Assembly: GCF_000820145.1 (NCBI RefSeq)
Contig: NZ_CDBW01000006.1
Coordinates: 124,001 to 188,000, forward strand
Length of the DNA: 64,000 nucleotides
Direction of reading: 5' to 3'
Source: Aeromonas sobria
Lineage (GTDB): Bacteria > Pseudomonadota > Gammaproteobacteria > Enterobacterales > Aeromonadaceae
Shown: piece after piece, positions 52,270 through 61,356 of the stretch
Numbering within the stretch: the stretch's first letter is position 1
Layout: every line of letters begins with the position of its first letter
Notes under the pieces: generated by a model
Seen by the model: the letters and a program-made list of their open reading frames with translations, nothing else
Told to the model about the DNA's origin: nothing
The model's database searches: none
Made by a program: the position numbers and the translations under genes

Positions 52270-52285
52270 TGGTTTTATTCGCAGT

Positions 52286-53347
52286 TCAAGCCTGTTTGCT
52301 CAGGCGCACCTGTGCTGCTTCGGCCAGCATCGCCAGCAGGGTTTCGGTGTCGCTCCACGACAGGCAGGCATCGGTGATGCTCTGGCCAAAGGTGGCGGCG
52401 CAGCCGTTCTCCACATCCTGACGCCCTTCCACCAGGAAGCTTTCTGCCATGATGCCGGCGATGCCGGTACGGCCGCGGCGCAGCTGATCGCAGATATCTT
52501 GCGCCACCAGCAGCTGACGGCGGTGATCCTTCATGCTGTTGCCGTGGCTGAAATCGACCACCAGACGCTCCGGCAGGTCCACATCGGCCAACGCTTCACA
52601 GGCTTCATCGACACTGGCGGTGTCGTAGTTGGGTCGGTGGCCGCCACGCAGGATCACATGACCAAAGGGGTTACCGGCGGTGCGGTAGATGGTCATCTTG
52701 CCGTCCTTGTCCGGCGAATAGAAGATGTGGCTGTGGCGGGCGGCGCGCACCGCATCGATGGCGATGCGGGTGTTGCCGTCGGTGCCGTTCTTGAAGCCAA
52801 CCGGGCAGGAGAGGGCCGAGGCCATCTCGCGGTGCACCTGGGATTCGGTGGTGCGCGCGCCGATGGCGCCCCAGGTGATGAGATCGCTAATGTACTGGCC
52901 GGTCACCATATCGAGGAATTCGGTGGCGGTGGGCATGCCGATCTCGTTGATGTCGACCAGCAGTTTGCGTGCCAGTTTCAGCCCTTCGTTGACGTCGAAG
53001 CTGCCATCGAGGCGAGGATCGTTGATCAGCCCCTTCCAGCCGACGATGGTGCGCGGCTTCTCGAAGTAGGTGCGCATCACGATGCAGAGGCTCGCTTTAT
53101 ACTGCTCGCGCAGGGCATTGAGGCGACGGGCATATTCGTGGGCGGCGACGGGATCATGGATGGAGCAGGGGCCGACGATGACCAGCAGGCGCTGATCGTC
53201 TCCGGCCAGAATGGCTTCCACTTCGCGACGGGCATCCAGCAGATTCTGGGCAGTGGTATCGGTGATCGGAAACGCGTGTGCGAGCTCGCTCGGAGTGATC
53301 AGTGACTCCAGGCGACGGGTGCGCAATTCATCTGTGTGAATGGACAT
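52286..53347 (-). CDS. 3-deoxy-7-phosphoheptulonate synthase (class I, AroH-like)
   Basis: First step of aromatic amino acid synthesis: phosphoenolpyruvate plus erythrose-4-phosphate. ATG 53347 gives 353 residues starting MSIHTDELRTRRLESLITPS, closest by eye to E. coli AroH rather than AroF or AroG. Signature stretches are LLVIVGPCSIHD, MRTYFEKPRT, GARTTESQVHREMAS and VDFSHGNSMKDHRRQL. No TrpR or TyrR operator was seen upstream. The isozyme and its feedback amino acid are therefore unproven. Confidence 0.93.
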   Translation of the reverse strand: MSIHTDELRTRRLESLITPSELAHAFPITDTTAQNLLDARREVEAILAGDDQRLLVIVGPCSIHDPVAAHEYARRLNALREQYKASLCIVMRTYFEKPRTIVGWKGLINDPRLDGSFDVNEGLKLARKLLVDINEIGMPTATEFLDMVTGQYISDLITWGAIGARTTESQVHREMASALSCPVGFKNGTDGNTRIAIDAVRAARHSHIFYSPDKDGKMTIYRTAGNPFGHVILRGGHRPNYDTASVDEACEALADVDLPERLVVDFSHGNSMKDHRRQLLVAQDICDQLRRGRTGIAGIMAESFLVEGRQDVENGCAATFGQSITDACLSWSDTETLLAMLAEAAQVRLSKQA

Positions 53348-53491
53348 ACAACTCAAGTCTCGAGTGGGTGGTGTCAGCCGCAAGGGGCGAAAAAGCAAAG
53401 AGATAAAATAAAGCAAAAGTCCCCTGATTGAAACCTTGGGGGGCTCTGATAGGATGTGAGGCCAAAATCGATTCCAAATGAGGTAGATAGC

Positions 53492-53872
53492 GTGGCAAAG
53501 CCAGGGGCAACCGGGGTCACCCGCATCATCAACGCGACCGGTTACAGCATGAAGGGGCTCAAGTCAGCCTGGATTAACGAGGCGGCGTTTCGGCAGGAGC
53601 TGATGCTGATCCTGTTGCTGATGCCGCTGGCGTTCTGGATTGGCGACTCCCTCAACCAGATCCTACTGCTTATCACCATCAGCTGGCTGGTGGTGATCGT
53701 CGAGATCCTCAACTCCGCCATCGAGGCGGTGGTCGACCGCATCGGCCCTGAGCATCACGAGCTATCCGGCCGCGCCAAGGATCTCGGCTCTGCTGCGGTG
53801 TTTATCGCGCTGGCCCTCAATGGGCTGGTATGGGGCGCGCTGGTGGGCCGCAATCTGCTGGGCTGGTGGTAA
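53492..53872 (+). CDS. dgkA: diacylglycerol kinase DgkA
   Basis: Small inner-membrane lipid kinase recycling diacylglycerol. GTG 53492 has GAGGT 7 bases upstream and gives 126 residues starting MAKPGATGVTRIINATGYS, like E. coli. The catalytic motif EILNSAIEAVVDRIGPEHHE and SGRAKDLGSAAV are intact, with three membrane helices. It is divergent from the DAHP synthase gene. Confidence 0.95.
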   Translation: MAKPGATGVTRIINATGYSMKGLKSAWINEAAFRQELMLILLLMPLAFWIGDSLNQILLLITISWLVVIVEILNSAIEAVVDRIGPEHHELSGRAKDLGSAAVFIALALNGLVWGALVGRNLLGWW

Positions 53873-53900
53873 GTCAGATCTGGTTTTCTATCGTGTATCT

Positions 53901-53985
53901 GCCCTCTCCCTTTGGAAGAGGGCAGGGTGAGGGATGTATCTTCTCCCCCTCATCCCCAGCCCTTCTCCCGCAAGGGGAGAAGGGG
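53901..53985. repeat. two-hairpin intergenic repeat element
   Basis: Hairpin 1 is GCCCTCT (53901-53907) / AGAGGGC (53917-53923). Hairpin 2 is CCCTTCTCCC (53960-53969) / GGGGAGAAGGG (53975-53985). GGGTGAGGG after the first and CCCTCATCCC before the second also pair, giving a cloverleaf-like whole. This CCCTCTCCC-GGGTGAGGG...CCCTCATCCC layout is a widespread, mobile-looking palindromic repeat of proteobacteria. Confidence 0.75.
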
Positions 53986-54030
53986 GCAAAAGAGCAAAGA
54001 CGCGGAGGTGCGTTGAGCATCGCATCATAA

Positions 54031-54057
54031 AAAAGCCCGTCATCACGACGGGCTTTT
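54031..54057. terminator. bidirectional terminator between dgkA and serA
   Basis: AAAAGCCCGTC / GACGGGCTTTTT with loop ATCAC, A and T runs on both sides. Confidence 0.9.
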
Positions 54058-54080
54058 TGCTGGGCCGATAAACGGGTTTA

Positions 54081-55313
54081 TCAGTGGAGGATACGCGCAC
54101 GGATGGTGCCGTTGATCTCCTTGAGCTTGGCGAGCGCCTTCTCGCTGTGCTCGGTCTCCACGTCGATCACCACATAACCGATATGGCTGCTGGTCTGCAG
54201 GTATTGACCGGCGATGTTGATCCCCTCTTCGGCGAAGATCTGGTTGATCTGGTTCATCACGCCCGGCTGGTTGCGGTGAATGTGCAGCAGGCGGCTGGAG
54301 CCCTTGTGGCCCGGCAGCGACACTTCCGGGAAGTTGACGGCGGAGAGGGTGGAGCCGTTGTCGGAGTATTTGATCAGCTTGTTGGCCACTTCCAGCCCGA
54401 TGTTCTCCTGCGCTTCATGGGTGGTACCACCAATGTGTGGGGTCAGGATCACGTTCTCCAACCCACGCAGCGGGCTTTGGAACTCCTCGTCGTTGGACTT
54501 GGGCTCGATGGGGAAGACGTCGATGGCGGCACCGGAAATATGACCACTCTTGATCATATCAGCCAGCGCATCGATATCCACCACGGTACCGCGGGCGGCG
54601 TTAATCAAGATGGCGCCTGGTTTCATCATCCGCAATTGTTCGGCGCCGATCATATCTTTGGTGGAGGCAGTCTCCGGTACGTGCAGGCTGATGACGTCGG
54701 ACATATTGAGCAGCTCGACCATGCTCGGCACCTGAATGGCGTTACCCAGCGAGAGCTTGTTCTCGATGTCGTAGTAATAAACCTTCATGCCGATGCTCTC
54801 GGCGATGATGCCAAGCTGGGTACCGATGTGGCCGTAGCCGATGATGCCGAGCTTCTTGCCACGGGCTTCCACCGAACGATTGGCCAGTTTTTCCCACACG
54901 CCGCGATGGCACTTGGCGTTTTTCTCGGGGATGCCGCGCAGCAGCAGCAGGATCTCCCCCAGTACCAGCTCGGCCACCGAACGGGTGTTGGAGAAGGGGG
55001 CGTTGAAGACCGGAATGCCGCGGATCTGGGCCGCTTCCAGCTCAACCTGATTGGTGCCGATGCAGAAGCAGCCGATGGCGACCAGCTTGTTGGCGGCATC
55101 CAGCACCTTTTCGGTGATCTGGGTGCGGGAGCGCAGCCCGATGAAATGGACGTCGCGAACCTGCTCGATCAGCTCCTCCTCAGAGAGTGAGGTCTTGAGA
55201 TACTCCACACTGGTGTAACCTGCGCCGCGGAGGGTCTCTACGGTATTGGGATGAACCCCCTCCAGCAGCAGCACCTTGATTTTATCCTTGTCCAACGAAA
55301 ACGTGGCAGTCAT
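54081..55313 (-). CDS. serA: D-3-phosphoglycerate dehydrogenase
   Basis: First enzyme of serine synthesis. ATG 55313 gives 410 residues, the length of E. coli SerA; the frame extends upstream to 55451 without a family match. The NAD-binding loop is GYGHIGTQLG, the catalytic residues lie in INAARGTVVD and LTPHIGGTTHEAQENIG, and residues about 338-410 form the serine-binding ACT domain (HRNQPGVMNQINQIFAEEGI). rpiA lies just upstream on the same strand, as in E. coli. Confidence 0.96.
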   Translation of the reverse strand: MTATFSLDKDKIKVLLLEGVHPNTVETLRGAGYTSVEYLKTSLSEEELIEQVRDVHFIGLRSRTQITEKVLDAANKLVAIGCFCIGTNQVELEAAQIRGIPVFNAPFSNTRSVAELVLGEILLLLRGIPEKNAKCHRGVWEKLANRSVEARGKKLGIIGYGHIGTQLGIIAESIGMKVYYYDIENKLSLGNAIQVPSMVELLNMSDVISLHVPETASTKDMIGAEQLRMMKPGAILINAARGTVVDIDALADMIKSGHISGAAIDVFPIEPKSNDEEFQSPLRGLENVILTPHIGGTTHEAQENIGLEVANKLIKYSDNGSTLSAVNFPEVSLPGHKGSSRLLHIHRNQPGVMNQINQIFAEEGINIAGQYLQTSSHIGYVVIDVETEHSEKALAKLKEINGTIRARILH

Positions 55314-55477
55314 GACGATCCCTCTATGTGTGAAGCGTAAGTGCAGATTTGGTGTGCGAAGAAAACCGTAAAGTAGCAAAAACGTTCGGGAGAGGGAATA
55401 TTTGTGACGAAAGTCAAATTCTTTGAAGTTATCAACGATTGTTGTAAACATTCGTTTGCAACTTGTTGAGGGGTAAA

Positions 55478-55500
55478 TAAAAACGGCGCCATCAGGCGCC
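55478..55500 (-). terminator. terminator of rpiA
   Basis: Minus-strand CGGCGCC / GGCGCCG (loop TGAT) followed by TTTTTATTT, 20 bases after the rpiA stop. serA therefore has a separate promoter in 55314-55477. Confidence 0.85.
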
Positions 55501-55520
55501 GTGTTTCAGTCGGAGGGTAA

Positions 55521-56174
55521 TTACTGGATAACCACGCCATCCGGGGTGCCGATCACCACCACGTCTGCGCCGCGTGCGGCGAACAGGCCGTTGGTGACCA
55601 CACCAACGATGGCATTGAGCTGTACTTCCAGCCCTTTGGCATCGGTAATGGCCATATCCTTCACATCCAGGATGATGTTGCCGTTGTCGGTGACCACACC
55701 TTCACGCCAGACCGGGTTGCCGCCCAGTTTGCGGATCTCGCGGGCCACGTATTCGCGGGCCATCGGGATCACTTCTACCGGCAGTGGGAACTGGCCCATC
55801 ACCTCAACGGTTTTGGTGTTGTCGATGATGCAGATGAACTTGTCGGCCACGGCGGCGACAATCTTCTCGCGGGTCAGGGCTGCGCCGCCGCCCTTGATCA
55901 TGTCGCGGGTGCCGTTGATCTCGTCGGCGCCATCCACATAGACGGAGAGGGCGTCGATCTCGTTGAGATCATACACTGTGATGCCGAAGCCCTTGAGGCG
56001 CTCGGTGGAGGCCACGGAGCTGGATACCGCCCCCTTGATCTCGTCCTTCATGGTCGCCAGCGCGTCGATAAAGTGGTTGACGGTAGAGCCGGTGCCCACC
56101 CCGACGATGGTGCCGGGAACCACATACTTGAGCGCAGCCCAACCGGCCGCCTTCTTCATTTCATCTTGAGTCAT
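55521..56174 (-). CDS. rpiA: ribose-5-phosphate isomerase A
   Basis: Interconverts ribose-5-phosphate and ribulose-5-phosphate. The 217 residues begin [18 protein letters not shown], and include the phosphate loop [14 protein letters not shown], catalytic DGADEIN with Asp/Glu, [13 protein letters not shown] with Lys, and the C-terminal [20 protein letters not shown]. Length and sequence match E. coli RpiA. Confidence 0.97.
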   Translation of the reverse strand: MTQDEMKKAAGWAALKYVVPGTIVGVGTGSTVNHFIDALATMKDEIKGAVSSSVASTERLKGFGITVYDLNEIDALSVYVDGADEINGTRDMIKGGGAALTREKIVAAVADKFICIIDNTKTVEVMGQFPLPVEVIPMAREYVAREIRKLGGNPVWREGVVTDNGNIILDVKDMAITDAKGLEVQLNAIVGVVTNGLFAARGADVVVIGTPDGVVIQ

Positions 56175-56335
56175 GATCGTTCCTTAAGAAAAAAGCGGGC
56201 GCATTATATCCAACCCGGTACCCCGTCGCGACCTTGTTGCTCACGTTCCGGGGCAAAAAGCAGTGCTTGGTAAATCGTTTGCCTGTTTATTCTGCGTTTG
56301 CGCGCACAAAGCCGGGTCTGCCGGCCAAAAACAGC

Positions 56336-56932
56336 CTATTCAAAGCGCCAGCAGTGGCTCGGGGTGATGATCTGGGGCAGCGGCACGTCCCACTCCTCTT
56401 GCGGTACCGCATCCACTTGCTGGCAGTCGTGGGCAATGCCCAGGGGCTTGGGGCCCAGCTTGTGCTCATGCCAGATGGCAAGGGTGCGATCGTAGTAGCC
56501 GCCACCCATGCCAAGGCGATTGCCTGCAGCATCGAAGGCGACCAGCGGAGTGCAAATCAGGTCGAGGGTACTGTGAGGCACCACCTGCAGGATATCCAGC
56601 TCCGGCTCTTCGATGCCGTAGCGGTTGCGCACCATGGGGCTGGTGGCGGTGTAGTGCAAAAAGAGCAGGTGACCCGGAGTAAAGGGGTGGAGCACCGGCA
56701 GGTAGACCTCTTTGTGCTGGGCCCACAGCCAGTGGATGGTGGGCAGAGGGTTGATCTCCCCGTCATTGGCCAGATAGAGGGCAATGCGTTTGGCGGCTAG
56801 GATCTCGGGGTGCTGCTTGAACTGGGCCAGCAGCTGTTGGGCTGCCTCTTGTTGCTCGGCCTGGCTCAGATTTTTGCGGCGTTGACGAACCAGTTGGCGC
56901 AGGGATTGACGTTCGGGTTGGGACTCATGCAT
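56336..56932 (-). CDS. 5-formyltetrahydrofolate cyclo-ligase
   Basis: ATP-dependent conversion of 5-formyl-THF to methenyl-THF (YgfA/Fau family). 198 residues with SLRQLVRQRRKNLS at the N-terminus, the substrate segment NRYGIEEPE and the ATP/active-site motif DAAGNRLGMGGGYYDRTLA. In E. coli the gene follows 6S RNA; no 6S RNA sequence was recognised upstream here (56933-57072 holds only hairpins). Confidence 0.93.
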   Translation of the reverse strand: MHESQPERQSLRQLVRQRRKNLSQAEQQEAAQQLLAQFKQHPEILAAKRIALYLANDGEINPLPTIHWLWAQHKEVYLPVLHPFTPGHLLFLHYTATSPMVRNRYGIEEPELDILQVVPHSTLDLICTPLVAFDAAGNRLGMGGGYYDRTLAIWHEHKLGPKPLGIAHDCQQVDAVPQEEWDVPLPQIITPSHCWRFE

Positions 56933-57014
56933 TGGGAACCTCTGGTATAGCTGCGCATCGATGGCTTGAACGCGCTCTACCTTAGCACATTCACTCTGGA
57001 CGTTAAGGGGGGTG

Positions 57015-57039
57015 ACAGGGGCTGCGGTGCAGCCCCTGT
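57015..57039. terminator. terminator-like hairpin downstream of the antiporter gene
   Basis: ACAGGGGCTGC / GCAGCCCCTGT with a 3-base loop, 34 bases past the antiporter stop on the minus strand. A second stem TGGCATG / CATGCCA lies at 57043-57060. T-tracts are lacking. Confidence 0.6.
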
Positions 57040-57072
57040 TGATGGCATGTCGGCATGCCAGCGTCGGATCTG

Positions 57073-58407
57073 TTACTTGTCAGCCTTGCTGCGCATCTGG
57101 TGCTTCACGAACACTGCAATTAGCGCAGCCACAGCCAGTGCCATCGGATAGAAGCTCATGCTCACCACCGCCAGCGGCGACAGCGCGAAGATGGAGCCCA
57201 GCAGCAGTGCCTGTGCGCCCCAAGGGATCAGACCTTGTACCACGCAGGAGAAGATATCGAGCATGGAAGCGGCGCGGCGCGGGGTGACCCCGTGATGCTC
57301 GGCCAGATCCCGGGCCACCTTGCTGGCGACGATAATGGCCACAGTGTTGTTGGCGGTGCAGAGGTTGGTGAGGCTCACCACCCCGGCGATGCCGAGCTCG
57401 GCCGCTTTCTCGTTCTGTTCACCGTTGTGCTCGCGAGTGAAACGGGCAATCAGGGCGCTGATGCGCTCGCTGATCCAGGCCAGCCCACCCTGACGTTCCA
57501 TTAGGGCGCCGAGGCCACCGATCAGCATGGAGAGCAGGAAGATCTCCTGCATGCCGGTAAAGCCCTGATAGATATCCTTGCTGAACTGACCGATGGCGTA
57601 GCCGTTGACCATGCCCACAGTTCCAGCGGCCAGAATGCCGATCCCCAGCACCACGAATACATTCACCCCGGCGAGCGCCAGCCCCAGAATGAGCAGATAG
57701 GGCATTACCTTGACCAGCTCGATGGCGTTGTCGTTGGCAGGGGCTTCACCCACTGACCCCAGGGTCAGATAGAGCAGGATCACCGCGATGGCGGCAGGAG
57801 CGGCAATTTTGAAGTTCTCGCGAAACTTGTCCTTCATCTCGCAGCCCTGACTGCGGGTGGCCGCGATGGTGGTGTCGGAGATGATGGAGAGGTTATCGCC
57901 AAACATGGCGCCGGAGAGAATGGTGCCCGCCATCAGCACCGGATCGATACCGGCCGCCTGCGCCACGCCAAGGGCCACCGGCGCCACGGCACCTATGGTG
58001 CCCATGGAGGTACCCATGGCGGTAGCAATAAAGGCAGAGATCAGGAACAGCCCGGGCAGCAGCGCCCAGCCGGGGATGAGCGACAGACCCAGCGCCACGG
58101 TGGCATCAACGCCGCCGGTGGCCTTGGCCACGCTGGCAAAGGCACCCGCCAGCAGATAGATAAGGCACATTGCCATGATGTTGCTGTGGCCGACCCCCTT
58201 GAAGAAGGTCTCCAGATTGCTGTTGAAGCCCTCCTTGCCAAGCAGCAGGGCGAGCATCACGGCAGGCAGGGCCGCCACGGGAGCGGGCAGCTGATAGAAG
58301 GCGAACTCGACCCCTTGCAGGGTCAGCCAGGTACCGGTACCGATAAAGAGTGCGAGAAAAACCAGGAGTGGCAGCAAGGCCCTGGCACTGGGTTGGATCT
58401 GGATCAT
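57073..58407 (-). CDS. Na+/H+ antiporter, NhaC family
   Basis: ATG 58407 follows GAGGAA and gives 444 residues of about eleven helices. Typical segments are AGTILSGAMFGDNLSIISDT, AVAPVALGVAQAAGIDP and SLTNLCTANNTVAIIVASK, which place it in the NhaC-type antiporter family (PF03553). It could equally exchange organic acids, as some members do. Single gene upstream of the folate ligase gene. Confidence 0.88.
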   Translation of the reverse strand: MIQIQPSARALLPLLVFLALFIGTGTWLTLQGVEFAFYQLPAPVAALPAVMLALLLGKEGFNSNLETFFKGVGHSNIMAMCLIYLLAGAFASVAKATGGVDATVALGLSLIPGWALLPGLFLISAFIATAMGTSMGTIGAVAPVALGVAQAAGIDPVLMAGTILSGAMFGDNLSIISDTTIAATRSQGCEMKDKFRENFKIAAPAAIAVILLYLTLGSVGEAPANDNAIELVKVMPYLLILGLALAGVNVFVVLGIGILAAGTVGMVNGYAIGQFSKDIYQGFTGMQEIFLLSMLIGGLGALMERQGGLAWISERISALIARFTREHNGEQNEKAAELGIAGVVSLTNLCTANNTVAIIVASKVARDLAEHHGVTPRRAASMLDIFSCVVQGLIPWGAQALLLGSIFALSPLAVVSMSFYPMALAVAALIAVFVKHQMRSKADK

Positions 58408-58621
58408 GTGTTCCTCTGAAATTGAACAATGACCTCCTGTCATGCGCTGCTTTATGCCGTTATCGAAGATAAAAAGGGGAAAACAGGGCGGGCATCCTGC
58501 CGCATTGGGAGGCCACAGTAGTGACTCACCCCTTTCCGGTCAAGGTAGACGTCCAGACGGATGGGTGTTTTTGTCTGGTGATTTTGTCACTTTGATTAAA
58601 TCCGTTAAATGTTCGGATTAA

Positions 58622-59551
<930 letters not shown>

Positions 59552-59578
59552 TCAACCTGATGCATCTGTTGTGAACCA

Positions 59579-59599
59579 CCCCGGCTTGCCGGGGTTTTT
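59579..59599 (+). terminator. terminator after dapB
   Basis: CCCCGG / CCGGGG with loop CTTG followed by five T, 27 bases past the dapB stop. Confidence 0.88.
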
Positions 59600-59797
59600 A
59601 CTGTCCAGTGATTGCATTAATGCAAAAATGGCAGTTTTGGTGCTTATTTTGCCTGAGTTGCGGTAAAGGCACTGTTTTGTTTGTTCTGCCAGATCGTCCC
59701 TCCCAAAATGTCATCGTCAGGTAACGAAGTTGAGTGGCATTTTGGCTCTCCCTGCGATTTTTTTACACATCACCAAAAAGACTAAAAATTCAAACAA

Positions 59798-59813
59798 AGA
59801 AAAACGTTTTCTA
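59798..59813. promoter_or_regulatory. weak PurR-like palindrome
   Basis: AGAAAAACGTTTTCTA resembles ACGCAAACGTTTGCGT at about 10 of 16 positions, with the central ACGT-type core kept. PurR controls E. coli carAB, so the context favours it, but the outer positions do not match. Confidence 0.35.
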
Positions 59814-59983
59814 TTTTTTCAGTGCAATCTTTTGCCATTCAAATGGCATTATTCTTCTAGTTATATTTTTAGTGAAAACTATAACTAATTGTTTTAAGTT
59901 TAAAATTAATCTGATTTTGTTGTTATTGAAGGTTTGACGCCCTCTTTTGATGGTGATTTTTTCTTTTCTTTCATCAATGGGGG

Positions 59984-60011
59984 TTGCAAAGGCGGTTAGT
60001 GCATAGATAAT
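59984..60011 (+). promoter_or_regulatory. carAB promoter overlapping the first ARG box
   Basis: -35 TTGCAA (59984-59989) and -10 GATAAT (60006-60011), 16 bp apart. The -10 overlaps ARG box 1 (60009-60026), so ArgR binding would block it. Confidence 0.6.
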
Positions 60012-60047
60012 GGGTAAAGTTGCTTTTTTATTGAATTTAGATGCATT
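60009..60047 (+). promoter_or_regulatory. tandem ARG boxes (ArgR operator)
   Basis: Box 1 (60009-60026) matches the 18-bp ARG consensus AATGAATAATTATTCATT at about 11 positions, and box 2 (60030-60047) at about 12. They are separated by exactly 3 bp, the spacing of E. coli arginine operators, and lie in the carAB leader. Together these make an ArgR site likely. Confidence 0.75.
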
Positions 60048-60064
60048 CAATCTGAGAAAAGACG

Positions 60065-60092
60065 TTGAATTGCCACTTTTTTTAAGTAAAAT
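60065..60092 (+). promoter_or_regulatory. second candidate carAB promoter
   Basis: -35 TTGAAT (60065-60070) and -10 TAAAAT (60087-60092), 16 bp apart, downstream of the ARG boxes and about 110 bases before carA. Confidence 0.5.
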
Positions 60093-60203
60093 GCGCCCAA
60101 TTTGCCAGAAATCTGCCGGTTTTGAGCCCTGTTTGAAACAGGGGTTGAGCCCGCAACACCCAGGTAAGTTGCTGAATTTAAAGCTAAATAACTGGAGGTT
60201 GTC

Positions 60204-61340
60204 TTGAGTTACACTGCATTGCTAGTGCTGGAAGATGGAACTGTGTTCAAAGGCGTGTCGATAGGCGCCGAGGGATGTTCCGTTGGTGAAGTGGTTTTCA
60301 ATACGTCGATGACGGGCTATCAGGAAATTCTCACCGATCCCTCTTATTCCCGTCAGATAGTCACCCTCACTTACCCCCATATAGGCAACACCGGCACCAA
60401 CAGCGAAGATGAAGAGTCCAGTCAAATCCACGCTCAGGGATTGATCATCCGGGACCTTCCGATACTTGCCTCCAATTTCCGCAATCAGCAATCCCTCTCC
60501 GATTACCTCAAGTCTCACAACATCGTTGGCATCGCCGACATCGACACCCGCAAACTGACCCGCATCCTGCGCGAGAAAGGCGCCTTGGCTGGCTGCATCC
60601 TTGCAGGTAAACAGGTTGATGAGGCTTATGCCCTCGAACAGGCGCGCGCCTTCCCCGGTTTGAAGGGGATGGATCTCGCCAAAGAGGTAACGGTTGGTGA
60701 AGCCTATAACTGGACCGAAGGTAGCTGGCAGCTTGGCAAGGGGCACATCACCCCGGATGCCGACCAGCTGAAATACCACGTGGTGGCCTACGACTTCGGC
60801 GTCAAGCGCAACATCCTGCGGATGCTGGTTGACCGTGGCTGCCGCCTGACCGTAGTACCGGCCAAGACCCCGGCCGCCGAGGTGCTGGCGATGAATCCCG
60901 ATGGCATCTTCCTCTCCAACGGCCCCGGCGACCCCGCGCCGTGCGACTACGCCATCGAGGCCATCAAGACCTTCCTCGGCACCAATACCCCGGTGTTTGG
61001 CATCTGTCTGGGTCACCAGCTGCTGGGTCTGGCCTCCGGTGCCAAGACCATCAAGATGAAGTTCGGCCACCATGGTGCCAACCATCCGGTCAAGAGCCTC
61101 GATGACAACACAGTGATGATCACCGCCCAGAACCACGGTTTTGCGGTGGACGAGCAGACCCTGCCGGATTGCCTGCGCGCCACTCACGTCTCCCTGTTCG
61201 ACGGCTCCCTGCAAGGCATTCACCGCACCGACCGTCCGGCTTTCAGCTTCCAGGGTCACCCCGAAGCGAGCCCGGGCCCGCACGACTGTGCCGGTCTGTT
61301 CGACCACTTTATTGAATTGATCAAGCAGTATCGCGCTTAA
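60204..61340 (+). CDS. carA: carbamoyl-phosphate synthase small subunit
   Basis: Glutamine amidotransferase subunit that feeds ammonia to CarB for arginine and pyrimidine synthesis. The start is TTG 60204 with GGAGG 5 bases upstream, matching E. coli carA, which also uses TTG. 378 residues start [20 protein letters not shown]. The class I amidotransferase triad is visible: Cys in [10 protein letters not shown], His and Glu in [13 protein letters not shown]. An N-terminal barrel domain precedes it. carB follows after 16 bases. Confidence 0.97.
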   Translation: MSYTALLVLEDGTVFKGVSIGAEGCSVGEVVFNTSMTGYQEILTDPSYSRQIVTLTYPHIGNTGTNSEDEESSQIHAQGLIIRDLPILASNFRNQQSLSDYLKSHNIVGIADIDTRKLTRILREKGALAGCILAGKQVDEAYALEQARAFPGLKGMDLAKEVTVGEAYNWTEGSWQLGKGHITPDADQLKYHVVAYDFGVKRNILRMLVDRGCRLTVVPAKTPAAEVLAMNPDGIFLSNGPGDPAPCDYAIEAIKTFLGTNTPVFGICLGHQLLGLASGAKTIKMKFGHHGANHPVKSLDDNTVMITAQNHGFAVDEQTLPDCLRATHVSLFDGSLQGIHRTDRPAFSFQGHPEASPGPHDCAGLFDHFIELIKQYRA

Positions 61341-61356
61341 GAGGAAAAGAGAAGCC

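Larger units (their letters stand above)
59600..60203 (+). promoter_or_regulatory. carAB leader and control region
   Basis: About 600 bases upstream of carA, strongly A/T-rich at 59750-59950 against a G/C-rich background, and without a credible gene. The A/T-rich part contains a GAAAAACGTTTTC-type palindrome at 59798-59813, matching the PurR consensus at about 10 of 16 positions. Downstream come a promoter, tandem ARG boxes and a second promoter, listed separately. The layout parallels the two-promoter carAB control of E. coli. Confidence 0.75.

Noticed and set aside
53348..53455. Aromatic-rich reading frame (FALFYLFAF) upstream of the DAHP synthase, like an attenuator leader peptide
   Set aside because: It has no nearby start codon or ribosome-binding site, runs through the real start codon, and lacks a clear terminator/antiterminator pair; a chance effect of an A/T-rich stretch is more likely.
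56933..57072. 6S RNA gene upstream of the 5-formyl-THF cyclo-ligase gene
   Set aside because: The gap is too short for the usual 180-base RNA and shows only simple hairpins.
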